This document shows, piece after piece, positions 1 through 11,690 of a stretch of 64,000 nucleotides of DNA. This stretch comes from Prinia subflava. Its lineage: Eukaryota > Chordata > Aves > Passeriformes > Cisticolidae. The notes under the pieces were generated by a model that was given only the letters and a program-made list of their open reading frames with translations, did no database searches and was not told the DNA's origin. Positions within the stretch are counted from its first letter, which is position 1. Every line of letters begins with the position of its first letter. The DNA is taken from positions 53,821,485 through 53,885,484 of the forward strand of contig NC_086248.1 in assembly GCF_021018805.1 (NCBI RefSeq), given 5' to 3'. The position numbers were made by a program, and so were the translations under genes.

Positions 1-770
1 CCCAGAATGCAAAGACTTGTTTTTTGCTGTGTGGTGTAGTTAGGCTTTGCTTTGCAGAACTTGCAATTTTTAGTAGGTAATTTATTTAATTTTTTTACTG
101 GTACAGCACGAACCTGCTAAGAAAGGAAGTTAAATTGCATCAAGAAGGCTGCATTTGAAAAATAACACAATTAACTTTTTTTTTCATGTGCTATGCTTTG
201 CTGCCATCATGGCTCAAACTAAAGCAGTCTTCCCTCAAACTTGTCAGAAAAGATTGTTGAAAAAGTACAAGAATTTGGAATACATTAGTTAGCAAGGTGC
301 TTTCTGCAGGGTTTGGGTTGAAGGTCTTCCACAGAGGGGAAACTGCTCTTGAATCTCAGCCATACTCAGGACTTGCAGAACCGGTTTTAACTTTACAGCA
401 GGTTTGCTGGACTATTCTGTATTTTAAAATGGAGAAACAGTTTTCCCAATTTAATTAACCATCTAACTAAAATGGAGAAGAAAATTACTTACTGTTGTTA
501 TGGCTTTACTTCTGAGTAAAATTATAACCCTCTATATTATTATTAAAATATCTGTAAAAGAAACTAAGTTTATTGTCCCTGCTACTGATCCTGTCACTTC
601 TTTTTCAGAATAAGACATAACACTTGCTCAAAATAAAACTCTCTCTAACTTCAGAAGCAAAGGCACCTGTGTTTCAGCTGATTTTGCCGACGTAGATCTG
701 ACCACAGCCAGCAAGGTTCTGAAGCAGCCACACTTTTCAGTACTATCTTTTCACACACGATAGCCTTGAA

Positions 771-945
771 AAGGGGAGGGGGACAGGGTGGGGGTAGACG
801 GGGGGAAGAAAGAAAAAAAAAGGAGGGGGAGAAAGAAAAAAAATAAAGGGGGTAGGGGGGAAGTGAATTCCAGAAAAATTAAAGGTTTACTCTTACAACT
901 TTGGAAGAGATTAAAAAGGGGGGCGGGGGGAGAACGTTTTTAATT
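771..945 (+). repeat. Polypurine tract with canonical G-quadruplex motif
   Basis: This is a nearly pure A/G stretch with G runs at 773-776, 778-782, 786-788, 790-794 and 800-805, separated by loops of 1-5 nt. That satisfies the usual G3+N1-7 quadruplex rule. More G runs follow around 824-829, 848-860 and 918-930. The G-rich strand is the template strand for PTPRK, so the transcript would be C/U-rich here. Confidence 0.8.
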
Positions 946-1920
946 TGGGGTGTAGATCTTTATTCAAATGTGTTGAAGCTAACCAATGGTTCTGTAAAGC
1001 TACAGCTAAAGAAAGCTTGTGTCTGATTTAACTGTTTTGTTGTGACAAAATACCCACTTAACACATTTTTCTGTTTCAACGTGCTATGCCACATTTATCT
1101 AACATATGTAAACAAATAATACATTAAAATGCATGCAATGTTCCATTTCAGTAGGAATTCTGAAACAAGGCAAGCAAAACTGAAACTACTTGCATAGCAT
1201 TTCAAAAAATATTGGTTATGCTACACGTTATACTTTGGACAAATAGTAGTAAATCAACACCCAGAAGTGTAATTCAGATTGAATTCAATGCTACCAAGAT
1301 AAGCACATCTGATGTTCCAGCTCTTTTTGGAAAACCAGACAGCTGCTGCTAATTTCCATTTCAGTGTTCAAATATATACTGTTAAGACCTCATATTTAAG
1401 TGCAGGGACAAAGATAATGCTTTACTTTAGGGCTAATTTTTATCCTTGTAAAAACAAAAGTAAAAAACCTAGGCTGATGCAAACACATGCTTGCTCATAC
1501 ACACAAATCCCATCACATGTATCATTTCTAGTTAAAATGTGCCAACTAAATAAATCTCAGTTTTGTTCTGATTTCTCTGTTAAGTCTCACAATGAATAAC
1601 TGATCTTCTGGCTATGACAGAAACACTGTTTAGCAACCTGGAAATGCATAGCAAGCTGCTTGATATTTTAACCTGTATCAAAAAACCATAACCATATTTT
1701 GAGAACTTATCACAGCTTTCAGTACATTACAAATAGTTTAATAATCCAGTTCATATAGGAAATAAATTTGGATCAATGTGATAGTTTGTCCCTTTCCCAC
1801 AAAAAAAAAACAAACCAGATTGTTATTCTGCATTTAAGTTTTACACCAAAAAACATTAGAAATATAGTAACAAGAACTTATCCCCTTAGCTAACCATCAT
1901 GGAAAAAGGGAAGGGTTTGG

Positions 1921-2095
1921 TTAAGGGTGGTGGTCTTTTTGGTGGTGGCATTATTATTCACCATTAATAATTATTGGGTTGGGGGGGGGGTTGTTTGTTT
2001 GTGGTTGTGGTTTTTTGGTGTTTTGTTGTTGTTTTGTTTTTTGGGGGGTTTTTGGTTTGTTTTGGTTTGGGGTTTTTTTTGTTTAAGGAGGGATT
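1921..2095 (+). repeat. G/T-rich low-complexity tract
   Basis: The plus strand is almost free of C for about 130 bp and includes a run of ten or more G (near 1981) and many TTTTG/GGTT units. The open frame across it gives a Phe/Leu/Val/Trp/Gly-rich translation that is a composition artefact. Confidence 0.8.
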
Positions 2096-5035
2096 CCATT
2101 TGTGTTTTTTATAAGTACAAGCATAGCATCAAGGGCAGCACATATTCACCCTATCAAAGGAGAAGGCCAAACAGCATCCTGAAAACAACTTCTCAGCAGG
2201 GTAGGACCTGTGGCAGTGCAGAGGGAAGACCAACACCGCCTTCCTCTGCATCTCTTCCAAGGACAGAAGCTGGGAAAGATGAAAAATGGACAGTGGTGGG
2301 GAAGAACCAGCATTACAGTCCTCTTGCCTGCAGCTGTGGGTGTAGCAGAAGTGGGAGGCAGGGAGCAGAATTAGAGAAATAACAATGTTCAATTCATCAA
2401 AGTTAAACATGGCAATTCAGGCGTATCAGTGGCTGGTTTTCTTTTAACCACTAACCCTCTGAAGGAGAGAACCAGTTGCCAGTGCAAACACACAACAAAG
2501 TGCTTATATTGAATACAAAAAGTAACACAAAAAAAAAAAAAGAAGGGAGGGGGAAAGACAGAGGATGCAGCTTGTAACTGTTTCTTAATTCATTTTCTGG
2601 AGATTTGAAAGTTTACTGTAATTCCTTAAGCACAGAGGAAAAGGTTGAGAAACGGGATCAACTGACATGAGAGAGTGTGGACCTGAGCATGTGTGTCTTT
2701 AAATTCTCACAAAGAGAAAGGAAAAAGGAAAATCAGACTAAACGAAGGCTATCTTTCTCCATTCCTGCCTAGAAGTCCACAAAGACAAAAGACTTTTTTT
2801 TTTGAACTGTTTGCGAGTTGGGTTTGTTTCTTGGGGGCTTTTTTCATTTTCAGATGAAATCTACTTGTGAAGTGAACCAGCAAACTGCAATACCTGAAGC
2901 TAATCTGGTCCAACCAAATTAACTAATGATGAAACCCACCAAAGTTACATGACATGAGCATAATGCACACCCAAAGGGCAGCCACATACACTAGATAAAA
3001 ACTTTTACTGCTGAAGTTTGACAGCTGGAAGATGCAGTATCATCACTCATTCCATTCTCCTTGTTTTCTGTGGCTTGCAAGGCACACTGGAAATGCCCTA
3101 AGCAGGCAGATCCTTTAGGTGTCTGCTGTTGAATCTGGAACAACTGCTGTTTCTTCTTCTGTCTACAAAAATCAATGGTAGGATGATACCCCCAGAAACT
3201 CGTATTTCCACTGAGTTACAAAATTCTCTTGTTCTGTCTGGTGCCTTAAGGCCATCACCAGTTGAGTGCTACCACAAATTCCCTAATATTTGATTTCTCT
3301 TTCAGTAACTCAACAATGCACTAGGAAGACTGGAATCACTGGCCTTGTGTTATTCAATTTTTTTAAAAGCTTTTCATACTCATTCACATTGAACAAATAC
3401 GATTTCCTTGCTTGCAAGTAATTTCATTCCATAAATAGCGGAAAACTGCTACTACTACTACTTCCAGGTGACAGATATTTTCTTCCAACAGACACTACCT
3501 AGCAAATAAAGCACAATCTGTGAGATACATTCGTTGCCTGGAGAACACAGCAAAGAGAGCAAAAGTGAAAATTATGGCAAAAAAGTAGTCCAAGCCATAA
3601 AGTTGACTAAAAATCTACATCATGAAATTTCTAGAAGTCACACACAAGCACCAAATAGGCACACACAACCACCCTCAGTAAATATGATATTCACACTGAC
3701 AGCAGGTCACTAAAGTGACACTGCAACAGCCCCATTAACTCCTCTGCTCTGCATTAGCAGGGGTGCCCACACAATCTGTACCTTCCATGAGCATGGAAAA
3801 TATATCTTTGCCCTGCCTTGCAGTTGTCCAGCACTAACAGCACTGTTGGACTTCCATTTGCTGTTGCTTGTCTGTGACACAAGGAGAGATGCGATAATCC
3901 TGGCACATGCATCAACAAAACCCCAAAGGTTTCCAGCTACAGGACCCACTCCAGCAAACAAATAGTACATGAAAGAGTCTCATGGATGACATACAAAAAG
4001 GCTCCAGAAGACACTGAGGCTACTAAAAACTAAAACAAATAAACCAAAAAAACACCAGGAAAAAAACAGCTTAGGTTGCACTTCTAGGTAGTCAAGGTAC
4101 TTTGGAGAAGGAATCCATTCCAAAAAGTTTTATACCAATTCTTTAAATCTTCTGGGAGTTGCACATAAAGACATTTAAAGAAAATAGTGAAGGAGCTCCA
4201 TAACTAACTAGGAAAGGGAAGAACTCTCTAAGAGGAAAATAACATCTCTGTAAAGACACCAATGCAATCATTCCTGGCTTGAAGCCCGGAGAACTATCTG
4301 CCTGACTGTGCCATTGCTCTATCTCCCACAGGGCAATTGTCTGTTTGCAAACTTCCCATCACTATCTTAGGGCCAGAAAATTGTTCTACTTCAGATGGTG
4401 TTTCAGAACTTCCAGAACAGTAGTATAATTTACTTCACTCTGCTAAGAGGGGCAAGGACGGTGAGGGTGACTTTAAAATGCTTTGTAATATCTTTTGGAC
4501 AAAGTAGAAAATTCAATACCAGTTTGTTTATTTGTTTAAGTACACAGACCTTGTACATTTGATCAGAATGTGATTCTAGCACAAATAAATTGATACACTT
4601 CCCCCCAGCTTTGAATTTTGATAATTTTCTCTTTCAGAGCAACTATCTCAGTTGTTTTTCCAATGTCACCTCAACTGAAGTCTAAACTTCAGAGAAGAAG
4701 CATATGTAGGGTAGAGAAAATTATAAAGATATGAGGTACTTATTTCTCTCTGAGGAGGTCATATCACCAGTCAACATGGGATTCCTATTACATACTAGTC
4801 TGGATGAAGAATACCTTTTGACTTTACTCCAAGCCTCAGGCTTGTTCACCATTTAGAATTAGAAAAAGAGAAAATATTTTAAATAAAACCATCAAAACAA
4901 CCAATACATTATAGTAGGGTGTGCACATACTCAAAAATTCCTCTTGAGCATTTCATCTAGCCCTAAATAACAAAAGTCAGAAAAGGACGAAAGAAAGTTA
5001 AGTAGCTGCATAATTCTCAGTATTTTTTTTCCAAC

Positions 5036-5632
5036 TGTACTGGTCTTGGCTGGGGTAGAGCTCATTTTTTTCATAGTAGCTGGCATGTGGCAGTGTTTTG
5101 GATTTGTGGTGGAAGCAGCATTGATAACACAGGGATGTTTTAGTTACTGCTGAGTAGTGGTTGCACAGAGCCAGGGCCTTTTCTGCTTCTCACACCACCC
5201 CTCCAGTGAGTAGGCTGGGTGAGAGGGGGTACAGCCGGAACTGCTGAGTCCCCACACACACAGGTGACCAAAGGGATACCCCACACCATATGGAATCACA
5301 CGCAGCATATAAAGATGGGAGAAGAAGGGAAAAGATGGGGCATTCATATGATGCTATTTGTCTTCTGAGGTAATGGTTACATGTGATGGAGCCCTGCTTT
5401 CCTGGAGATGCTTGAACACCTGCCTGCCCATGGGAAGTGGTGAATTAACTCCTTGTTTTGCTTTACTTGCACTCACAGCTTTTGCTTTACCTATTGATCT
5501 GTCTTTAGCTCAATGTACAAGTTTTCTTGGGTTTGCCCTTCCAATTCTCTTCCCCATCCCAGCAGGGAGGTAGAGGGAAGAGAGGAAGGGACTGTTTGGG
5601 GCTTCGTTGCCAGCCAGGGTTAAACCACAGCA
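5036..5632 (+). mobile_element. Solo LTR of an avian endogenous retrovirus (ERVL-like)
   Basis: This segment of about 597 bp starts TGTACTGGTC and ends AAACCACAGCA, so it has TG...CA ends. It is flanked by ccaac (5031-5035) and ccaaa (5633-5637), a 5-bp target duplication with one mismatch, as expected for ERVL-type integration. Inside are a TATA-like box (catataaag near 5306) and blocks I recognise from a common bird LTR: the tcatagtagctggcatg block, the acacagggatgtttt block, the ttctgcttctcacaccacc block, the tggagccctgctttcctgga block and the gccagccagggttaaacc end. No retroviral internal region follows it, so it is a recombined solo LTR. The family assignment is from memory. The LTR promoter points opposite to PTPRK transcription. 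Confidence 0.85.
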
Positions 5633-8600
5633 CCAAAGACACGGGTGGGAGTTGGCGATGGTCAGGGAAAATCCAGACTACTGGCAGCACACAGTGCTTC
5701 ACAGCAAAAATTACCAAAAAATATATCTTATCAGTGTTGAACTGACAAGTTCAGATGTTTAAACTAAAAACCCTGGCTCTTCAAGGCCCATGAATTTGGA
5801 GACTGATTGGTTTCCAGTTTTGAAGTACAGAGATTTCAGTGAACTTTCTGATAATGATTCAATACTGCACCATTATATTTTTTTCTTTTATTCTCTTTTA
5901 CTTAGAGGTAGTCCAAAAACCTCTAGCAGAGTACAATTCATTACTCAATCTTTTGAGAACTCATATAATGAAATGAAAGTATTATCAATTTCTGCTTTCT
6001 TTTAACCATCTATTTCAAGAGTATATCACTTATTTCTGCCATAATCCTCTTTCATTCATTTCATTTTTCATGTGAATAAAAGAGCCAAGTGGAAGAGTAT
6101 ATCATTGCCAGCTCCTTGATAGTGTGATATTCACAATTTTTCTTAGGGATAGGATCTTGCAGAAGTTGATAAAAAACATGACAAAATCTGAGCTTCTACA
6201 TAAGAACAAGTAATTATGCTTTTCAACTACAGACTAAAATCCTAAAAAAGAATAATCTTGACAAAACTAACCATATCCAGAACTTCATTATTTACACATC
6301 ATGATTTAAGTCAATCTTGTATTTCTGAAAAAAAAAAAAATTAATCAAGCACTCTGAGATGGCTGATTAGCAATACTGTGTTTTCTACTTCACAGCCTGA
6401 CAGTGCTTGCAGTATGACAGGGAGGAGAATGCTACAGGCTTTTCATAATATTGGTAATCAAGGTTAATACAAAATTTGCATACCACCTTGCAGATGCAAG
6501 GAACATTTCCTGGAAGAGTACTGAGGTTAAAGTCACATATATCTCCCCAGAAATTAAGCACCAGCTAGAAATGTTACATATTTATCTGAAAGGAAGTCCT
6601 CATGAGTTTACAGCCAGTAGTCTTCCACTTAAGATTTTCAGGTAATTGTTAATGTAATTCATAAAACAGATTCACATGTCATACTAACCTCCAAATCTTT
6701 CTCTGCCTTGGAAAACACCAAGCATCTACTACATTTTAATCACTTCACCCTGAAGATAATCATTATTTTGAAAGGAACAGTGAAAAAAGGTCAAGATCTT
6801 CATCAGCCTCATTGGCACTACATTATTTGATGGAAAAAGAGAAGGGAAGAATCTTGTATGTAGAGCTATGTAATTCCTTACAATACCTTCAGTACTTCAA
6901 GTATATTTCTATTCTCCTTTAAGTTCAGACTATACATACAGCACAGAAACCCAGAGCACAATAGAACAAAAGGAAGCTTTTTACTCATAAATTGTAATAT
7001 AATGAAGAAAAGCAGTGGAAAAGATAATATTGAAAATTTTAAACAAAGGAAAACGGAAGGAGTAAACTGCTGACATTTCTTTTTTCAGAATACAAACTTG
7101 TTAGCATCAAAATTCTATGAATTCAGTTATTCTCTAGGACTAATAATGAGGAGCAAAACCAATTGCTCAGGTTCTACAGTTCCTGTAAAAGCCAAGGCAT
7201 CCAAAGTAATTTCTTCTACACCTCTGCCAGAAGAGAATTCTAGGTGTCTTGTGGGGTCAGAACTATCTCTGCTTGCAATGGTAAAGTACAGCTTGGATGA
7301 CTGACTTAGACACATCTGACACATTTTACCTGATTAACAATAATTTATTCTATTTTTAATTGAAAAAATTCTCTGACACTCATTTATCAGCTTAGCCCTT
7401 TTTTAATGCAGCAAACCCCAGAATAAATTAGGTCTCATTAAACAGGCTAGTAAAAGTCAAACCCATCAAGCTAGGAAAGCTATTATATACCTCTCCTTAA
7501 GTCATTTTTAAAGTTCTTAAATAAATTTTAAAAAAGAGGGGGAGGCCAACAGCATATATCATCATTGTTTACCTGCTTTCCCACCACCATCATTCCCTTA
7601 TCCCTCAGGAAGTTCCTGGGCTCATAAATGAGCTAACTCTGGATTGAAAGAAAGCATGCTGTGGCTGGCCTGCAGAACATCCCCTACTGAAACAATGCCA
7701 CAGATCTGAACTAACAGTCAAAGCCTGTTTGTCATCTCTAAGAAAAAAATGAAGAGTTTCCGAGACATCTTCTGTACTTCTGTTGTTACTGAAAACGTAG
7801 ATGCTGGCACTTCAGCTGTGACGAGGCTTGTTAGGGCAGTGCTCACTTTCACTCCCTGCACTGTGATTTCCCAGTCTGAGTGCTAGAACAAGTCAGCATT
7901 TGTACAAGTCCTTTGGCAGCTGTGAGTGCTTTGTGATCTGCAGAACTAAATTATTAAAATGGTTCTGGTAATCACTTTACTGGAAATTATGCAGTGTTTT
8001 GTCCTCACCAAATCAATAAATATCCTGGAAGAAATGAGACAGAAATGTGACAGATATGCTTGCACACATTCATGTTTATCCTAGCAGTTAAAAAAGCTGG
8101 TGTTTTGCTTATACTATCAAGGCTTGGAAAAGCAATAAGAAAGTTCATTATTTAAAAAGTCTTTCTCTAACTAACTCTTCAATTAACTGTATAAAGAAGA
8201 AGTCTTCTGATTAAGTGCTGCCTAGCAAGTAATAGTCAGGAGAACACTTAGGGGTGTAGAAAGTGTTTCTGATGAGAAAACAACATCATTCCTCTTTGGA
8301 GATATTTTCAAACATTAGAGATAGTGATAAGTAGTAAGGCTGTTAAAAGTGCTTTCATCTGGTGAAACCTATGAAGGAAAGAAGGAGGACAAAGGAAACA
8401 AAGGTCTAGGCCATTTCACTGTGCAGTAATGAAATAAAATAGTTTATTGGCAGTCACCTTAAATTCTTAGGAGCCACAAAGCGTTCTCAATGAAGTTATT
8501 CCTCAAAAAGAGTGCTAAATGATGCACCTACACAAGGAATATTTCAGTGACATACTACCTGCAATCACAAGCTGTTCCAAGTTTAAGAAAAGGAAAAAAG

Positions 8601-11280
8601 CATTTTATTAACTATTCCCTTATTTCTTTAATTGTACAGCCAATGCATCTTTTACTAACACATTTTAGGAAGCAATTTTTATATCTCAGCTAGAATGAAA
8701 TATCAACCACCCCTCAAGAAAGTTCTAATTCATACTTTATTTCTGAGAATCCTTAGAAACTTGAAGTATTTAAAAGGTTAATTTTAAATTTCAATTTTAA
8801 AAAGTCTAAAATATTATACTACCCTAAGTGAGATCAAAAGGAAATGGTAAGGGGAAAAGAGCCAAGAGAAATGGGTGTAGGGGTGGTAGTGGTAGACAAA
8901 GTTAGCTCTTATTTCTACAGCCAGACAAAAACTTACACAAAATATGACCAAGCTGGCTTAAATAACCATAGAATAAAAAAAAAAAAAAAATACATTTAGG
9001 AATCCAGAAAAAAAGTAAAGCACATACCACTTGGGGGGTGGAGAGGGCTGGGCATCCACAACAGCTCTTTCTGTCAGGCACATTCATGGGTCTAAAGCCT
9101 GCAGTCGGATCAACCTCCATTCACTTTTTCAGTCTAGTTTACCCACCAGACCAAAAAGGTGCCTAATTCTTGAACTGGAAGAGGATTCCCCCTTACATTT
9201 GTGTGGGTTTTGGAGAACTCTGTCATATTCCTCTAAATCGAGTCTTTTCCCAGACAACTTAGCCTACTTCAGCACTGCCTCTCACACACTGTTACAGACC
9301 ACTCTCCTCTGCCCCTGAACCCCTCCTCATGATGAGATTTCCATCAGACAATTTTCACTGTCTTGCAACTGAACATCCAAGACATATACAGAGAGTTGCA
9401 GCGTTAACTGGTTGGCTGCTTATCAGTGTTGCTCAAATCTTTCAAATAAAGCACTTTCCACTAGCCTAGTGGACTAAGTAGACAAAAAAATGCACTGGCT
9501 CCAAGTTTTATTTGTAAAGTGTGTCTTTGGTAGTATTGTCAGTAATTTCCTGTATTCCAAAATATTTTAAATAAAGGCCTATGAAAATGTCAGTCCTTTG
9601 GAATGTTCCTGATTTTTTTTTCTCAGATTTTTGCACTTTCTGGATATTTCAAGGATAAAGATCATATATAAAAAAGGGACATTGGCCTTATAAATAGGAA
9701 GTTGGAGTTTAGGAGGCTGGGTTTCTTCTAAGTTAGCCTATAACTCAGTTCTATGCAGTTCACATAGGTACTTTTAATTTCATTTGTGGCTTTTCTTCCT
9801 TAGCTATACCAAATGACTAAATCACATCTAACGCCCATCTTCCCAAATTTTTCAGCATGCAGCTTGTTTAGAGTCTCACATGTCTACGAGTTCAGAATAG
9901 TGAACTGATCCAAAAAGACAACAAATTCTCATATTTCACATGAAATCTGTTTCCTACCTTATGTGGCATATGGACCAATAGTACACACAATTACTCAATC
10001 TTCAGTCTACCATCCTCCTGTTATACTTCTATTACAGTTTCAAGACCTTTCGGGATCATAAAGGAAAGTAATTTTCCAAGACATCTGAGCAATTTAAACT
10101 TTTGCAAATCCTATAAATCATCAGTATTATAATAAAGAACAAATTAATTAGCCAGATCAGGATTCACAATTCTGCAAGAAAATTATTTGGCTTTCAGAGT
10201 TTCCCTGCAGTATTTCTGAACTGATATAAGACCTTCTGCTCACTGCAGTTCAGTATTTTTACTTTATTAGCTACTTCCAGGTGCAACATCACTGCTATGA
10301 AGCCAGTATCCCAGAAAGCACATTTGCTAAACTACAGAGCACCACTGCTGTATAGTGAATTTTTAAAGAACCATAAAGAAACCAAGGAATTAGTGTTTTA
10401 TAAGTTTGAAATTTACGGTTCCAAGTCAAGATTTTATTTATCAATCTCTGATATAAGCATCAGATACCTAATATAAAACAAAAACTGCAAAGTCCATGGT
10501 TCACATTACAAAGTGGACCTCATACTTGAGCAAGCACAGACTGGATCCTGTGGAAGCAAAGCAAATCTGCAGAGGCTGAGAAGGAGACCATACAAAAAAT
10601 AGCAAACAGGGAATTTGGGAGACAATGTTAAAAAAAAAAAAAATCAAACAAACCACAAACACACAAAACCAAACTATAAAGGGATGACATGAGTAGCAAG
10701 GGAAGTGGAAAAATGACTGTGACAGAAGCAGAAAGGAAAAGACAGCCCTCAGCAGTCAGATAACCCCTACTGTGCAAAGCAGGAGAGAACTTGGGAAATG
10801 AACAGAAGCATTAGACAGAACAATTCATCCAGACAGGAATAAATGTCTCAACTAAAGTAAATTAATTACAGTAATAACCAACAAAGAAAACAATGAGACA
10901 AAACTCCTAGTCAATGACAACATTTAAACAACAAAAAAAAATAGCAAATTATTTTTCCTTTGCTACTTTGAAGCAAAGTTGAGGCAGGTCAAAGGTGGCA
11001 TATTTCCAATAGAGTGATAAAGGGATTGTCTAGTCAAACTCTTTTCTTTGAGAGTTCATCTGCATGTTAAACAAGCAGAATAGTGGTTGCAGATGCCTTG
11101 CTTGCAGGAGACAGGAGACAGATTGCATCATTACAGGACTTCTGAAACTCCCCAAATGCAAAAGATGACAACTGAAGAATTACAGGCCCCAGGCTTGGAG
11201 AAACCCCCAGGAGCAGTCCTAACATGGAATTTACATCAGAATTCTCTGTCATATATACTGTAGACACTAGAAGCTTAAAT

Positions 11281-11363
11281 CATAAAAAAAAAAAAGGAAA
11301 AAACCCACAAAAACAAACAAAAAAACCCAAAAACAAAACAAAACAAACAAACAAAAACAAAAA

Positions 11364-11402
<39 letters not shown>
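11281..11402 (+). repeat. A-rich tract ending in about 38 consecutive A
   Basis: A run of AAAC/AAAAC units leads into a homopolymer of about 38 A (11365-11402). The lysine-rich frame spanning it is an artefact. I see no retroposon body attached on the 5' side, so I call it simple sequence and not a retroposon tail. Confidence 0.85.
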
Positions 11403-11404
<2 letters not shown>

Positions 11405-11605
11405 ACACTATGAAGAATACAGAAAGGCTTAGGCTCTTAAGCCTAAAGTTTTTGAACTACATATATGCTCAGCACTGGAAGTGTATTTTAGGAGAGGTAC
11501 TACTATGAGTTTGTACTGTTCCTGAACTCTTCTAACCATCTTCCGCTGCTATCTCCCAGAAAAGACAGGGTACAAAACTAGATTAAAACTTCTAACCAGT
11601 AAAGC

Positions 11606-11690
11606 TATTATAATAAACTATGTTTTTATATATTTTGAATAATAAATTATGTTTTTATGGTTTGGTTGATTATAATAAACTATGTACTAT
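11606..11690. repeat. Imperfect A/T-rich tandem repeat, three units
   Basis: A unit close to attataataaactatgtttt occurs three times (starting about 11607, 11638 and 11669), with the second copy having one or two substitutions. Spacing is about 31 bp, so this looks like a local minisatellite-type duplication. Confidence 0.7.

Noticed and set aside
1927..2382. A 151-codon hydrophobic frame
   Set aside because: The first half is translation of a G/T low-complexity tract. The second half has no domain and no conservation evidence.
9030..9460. A pyrimidine-rich block ending in AATAAA, as a possible processed pseudogene 3' end
   Set aside because: No parent-gene peptide can be read and no poly(A) tail or target duplication follows the signal.
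11281..11402. A-rich tracts as SINE or processed-pseudogene tails
   Set aside because: No tRNA- or 7SL-like head, gene-derived body or flanking duplication is visible, and avian genomes have few recent SINEs.
11224..11508. A 94-codon lysine-rich frame
   Set aside because: It spans the A-rich tract at 11281-11402 and is explained by composition.
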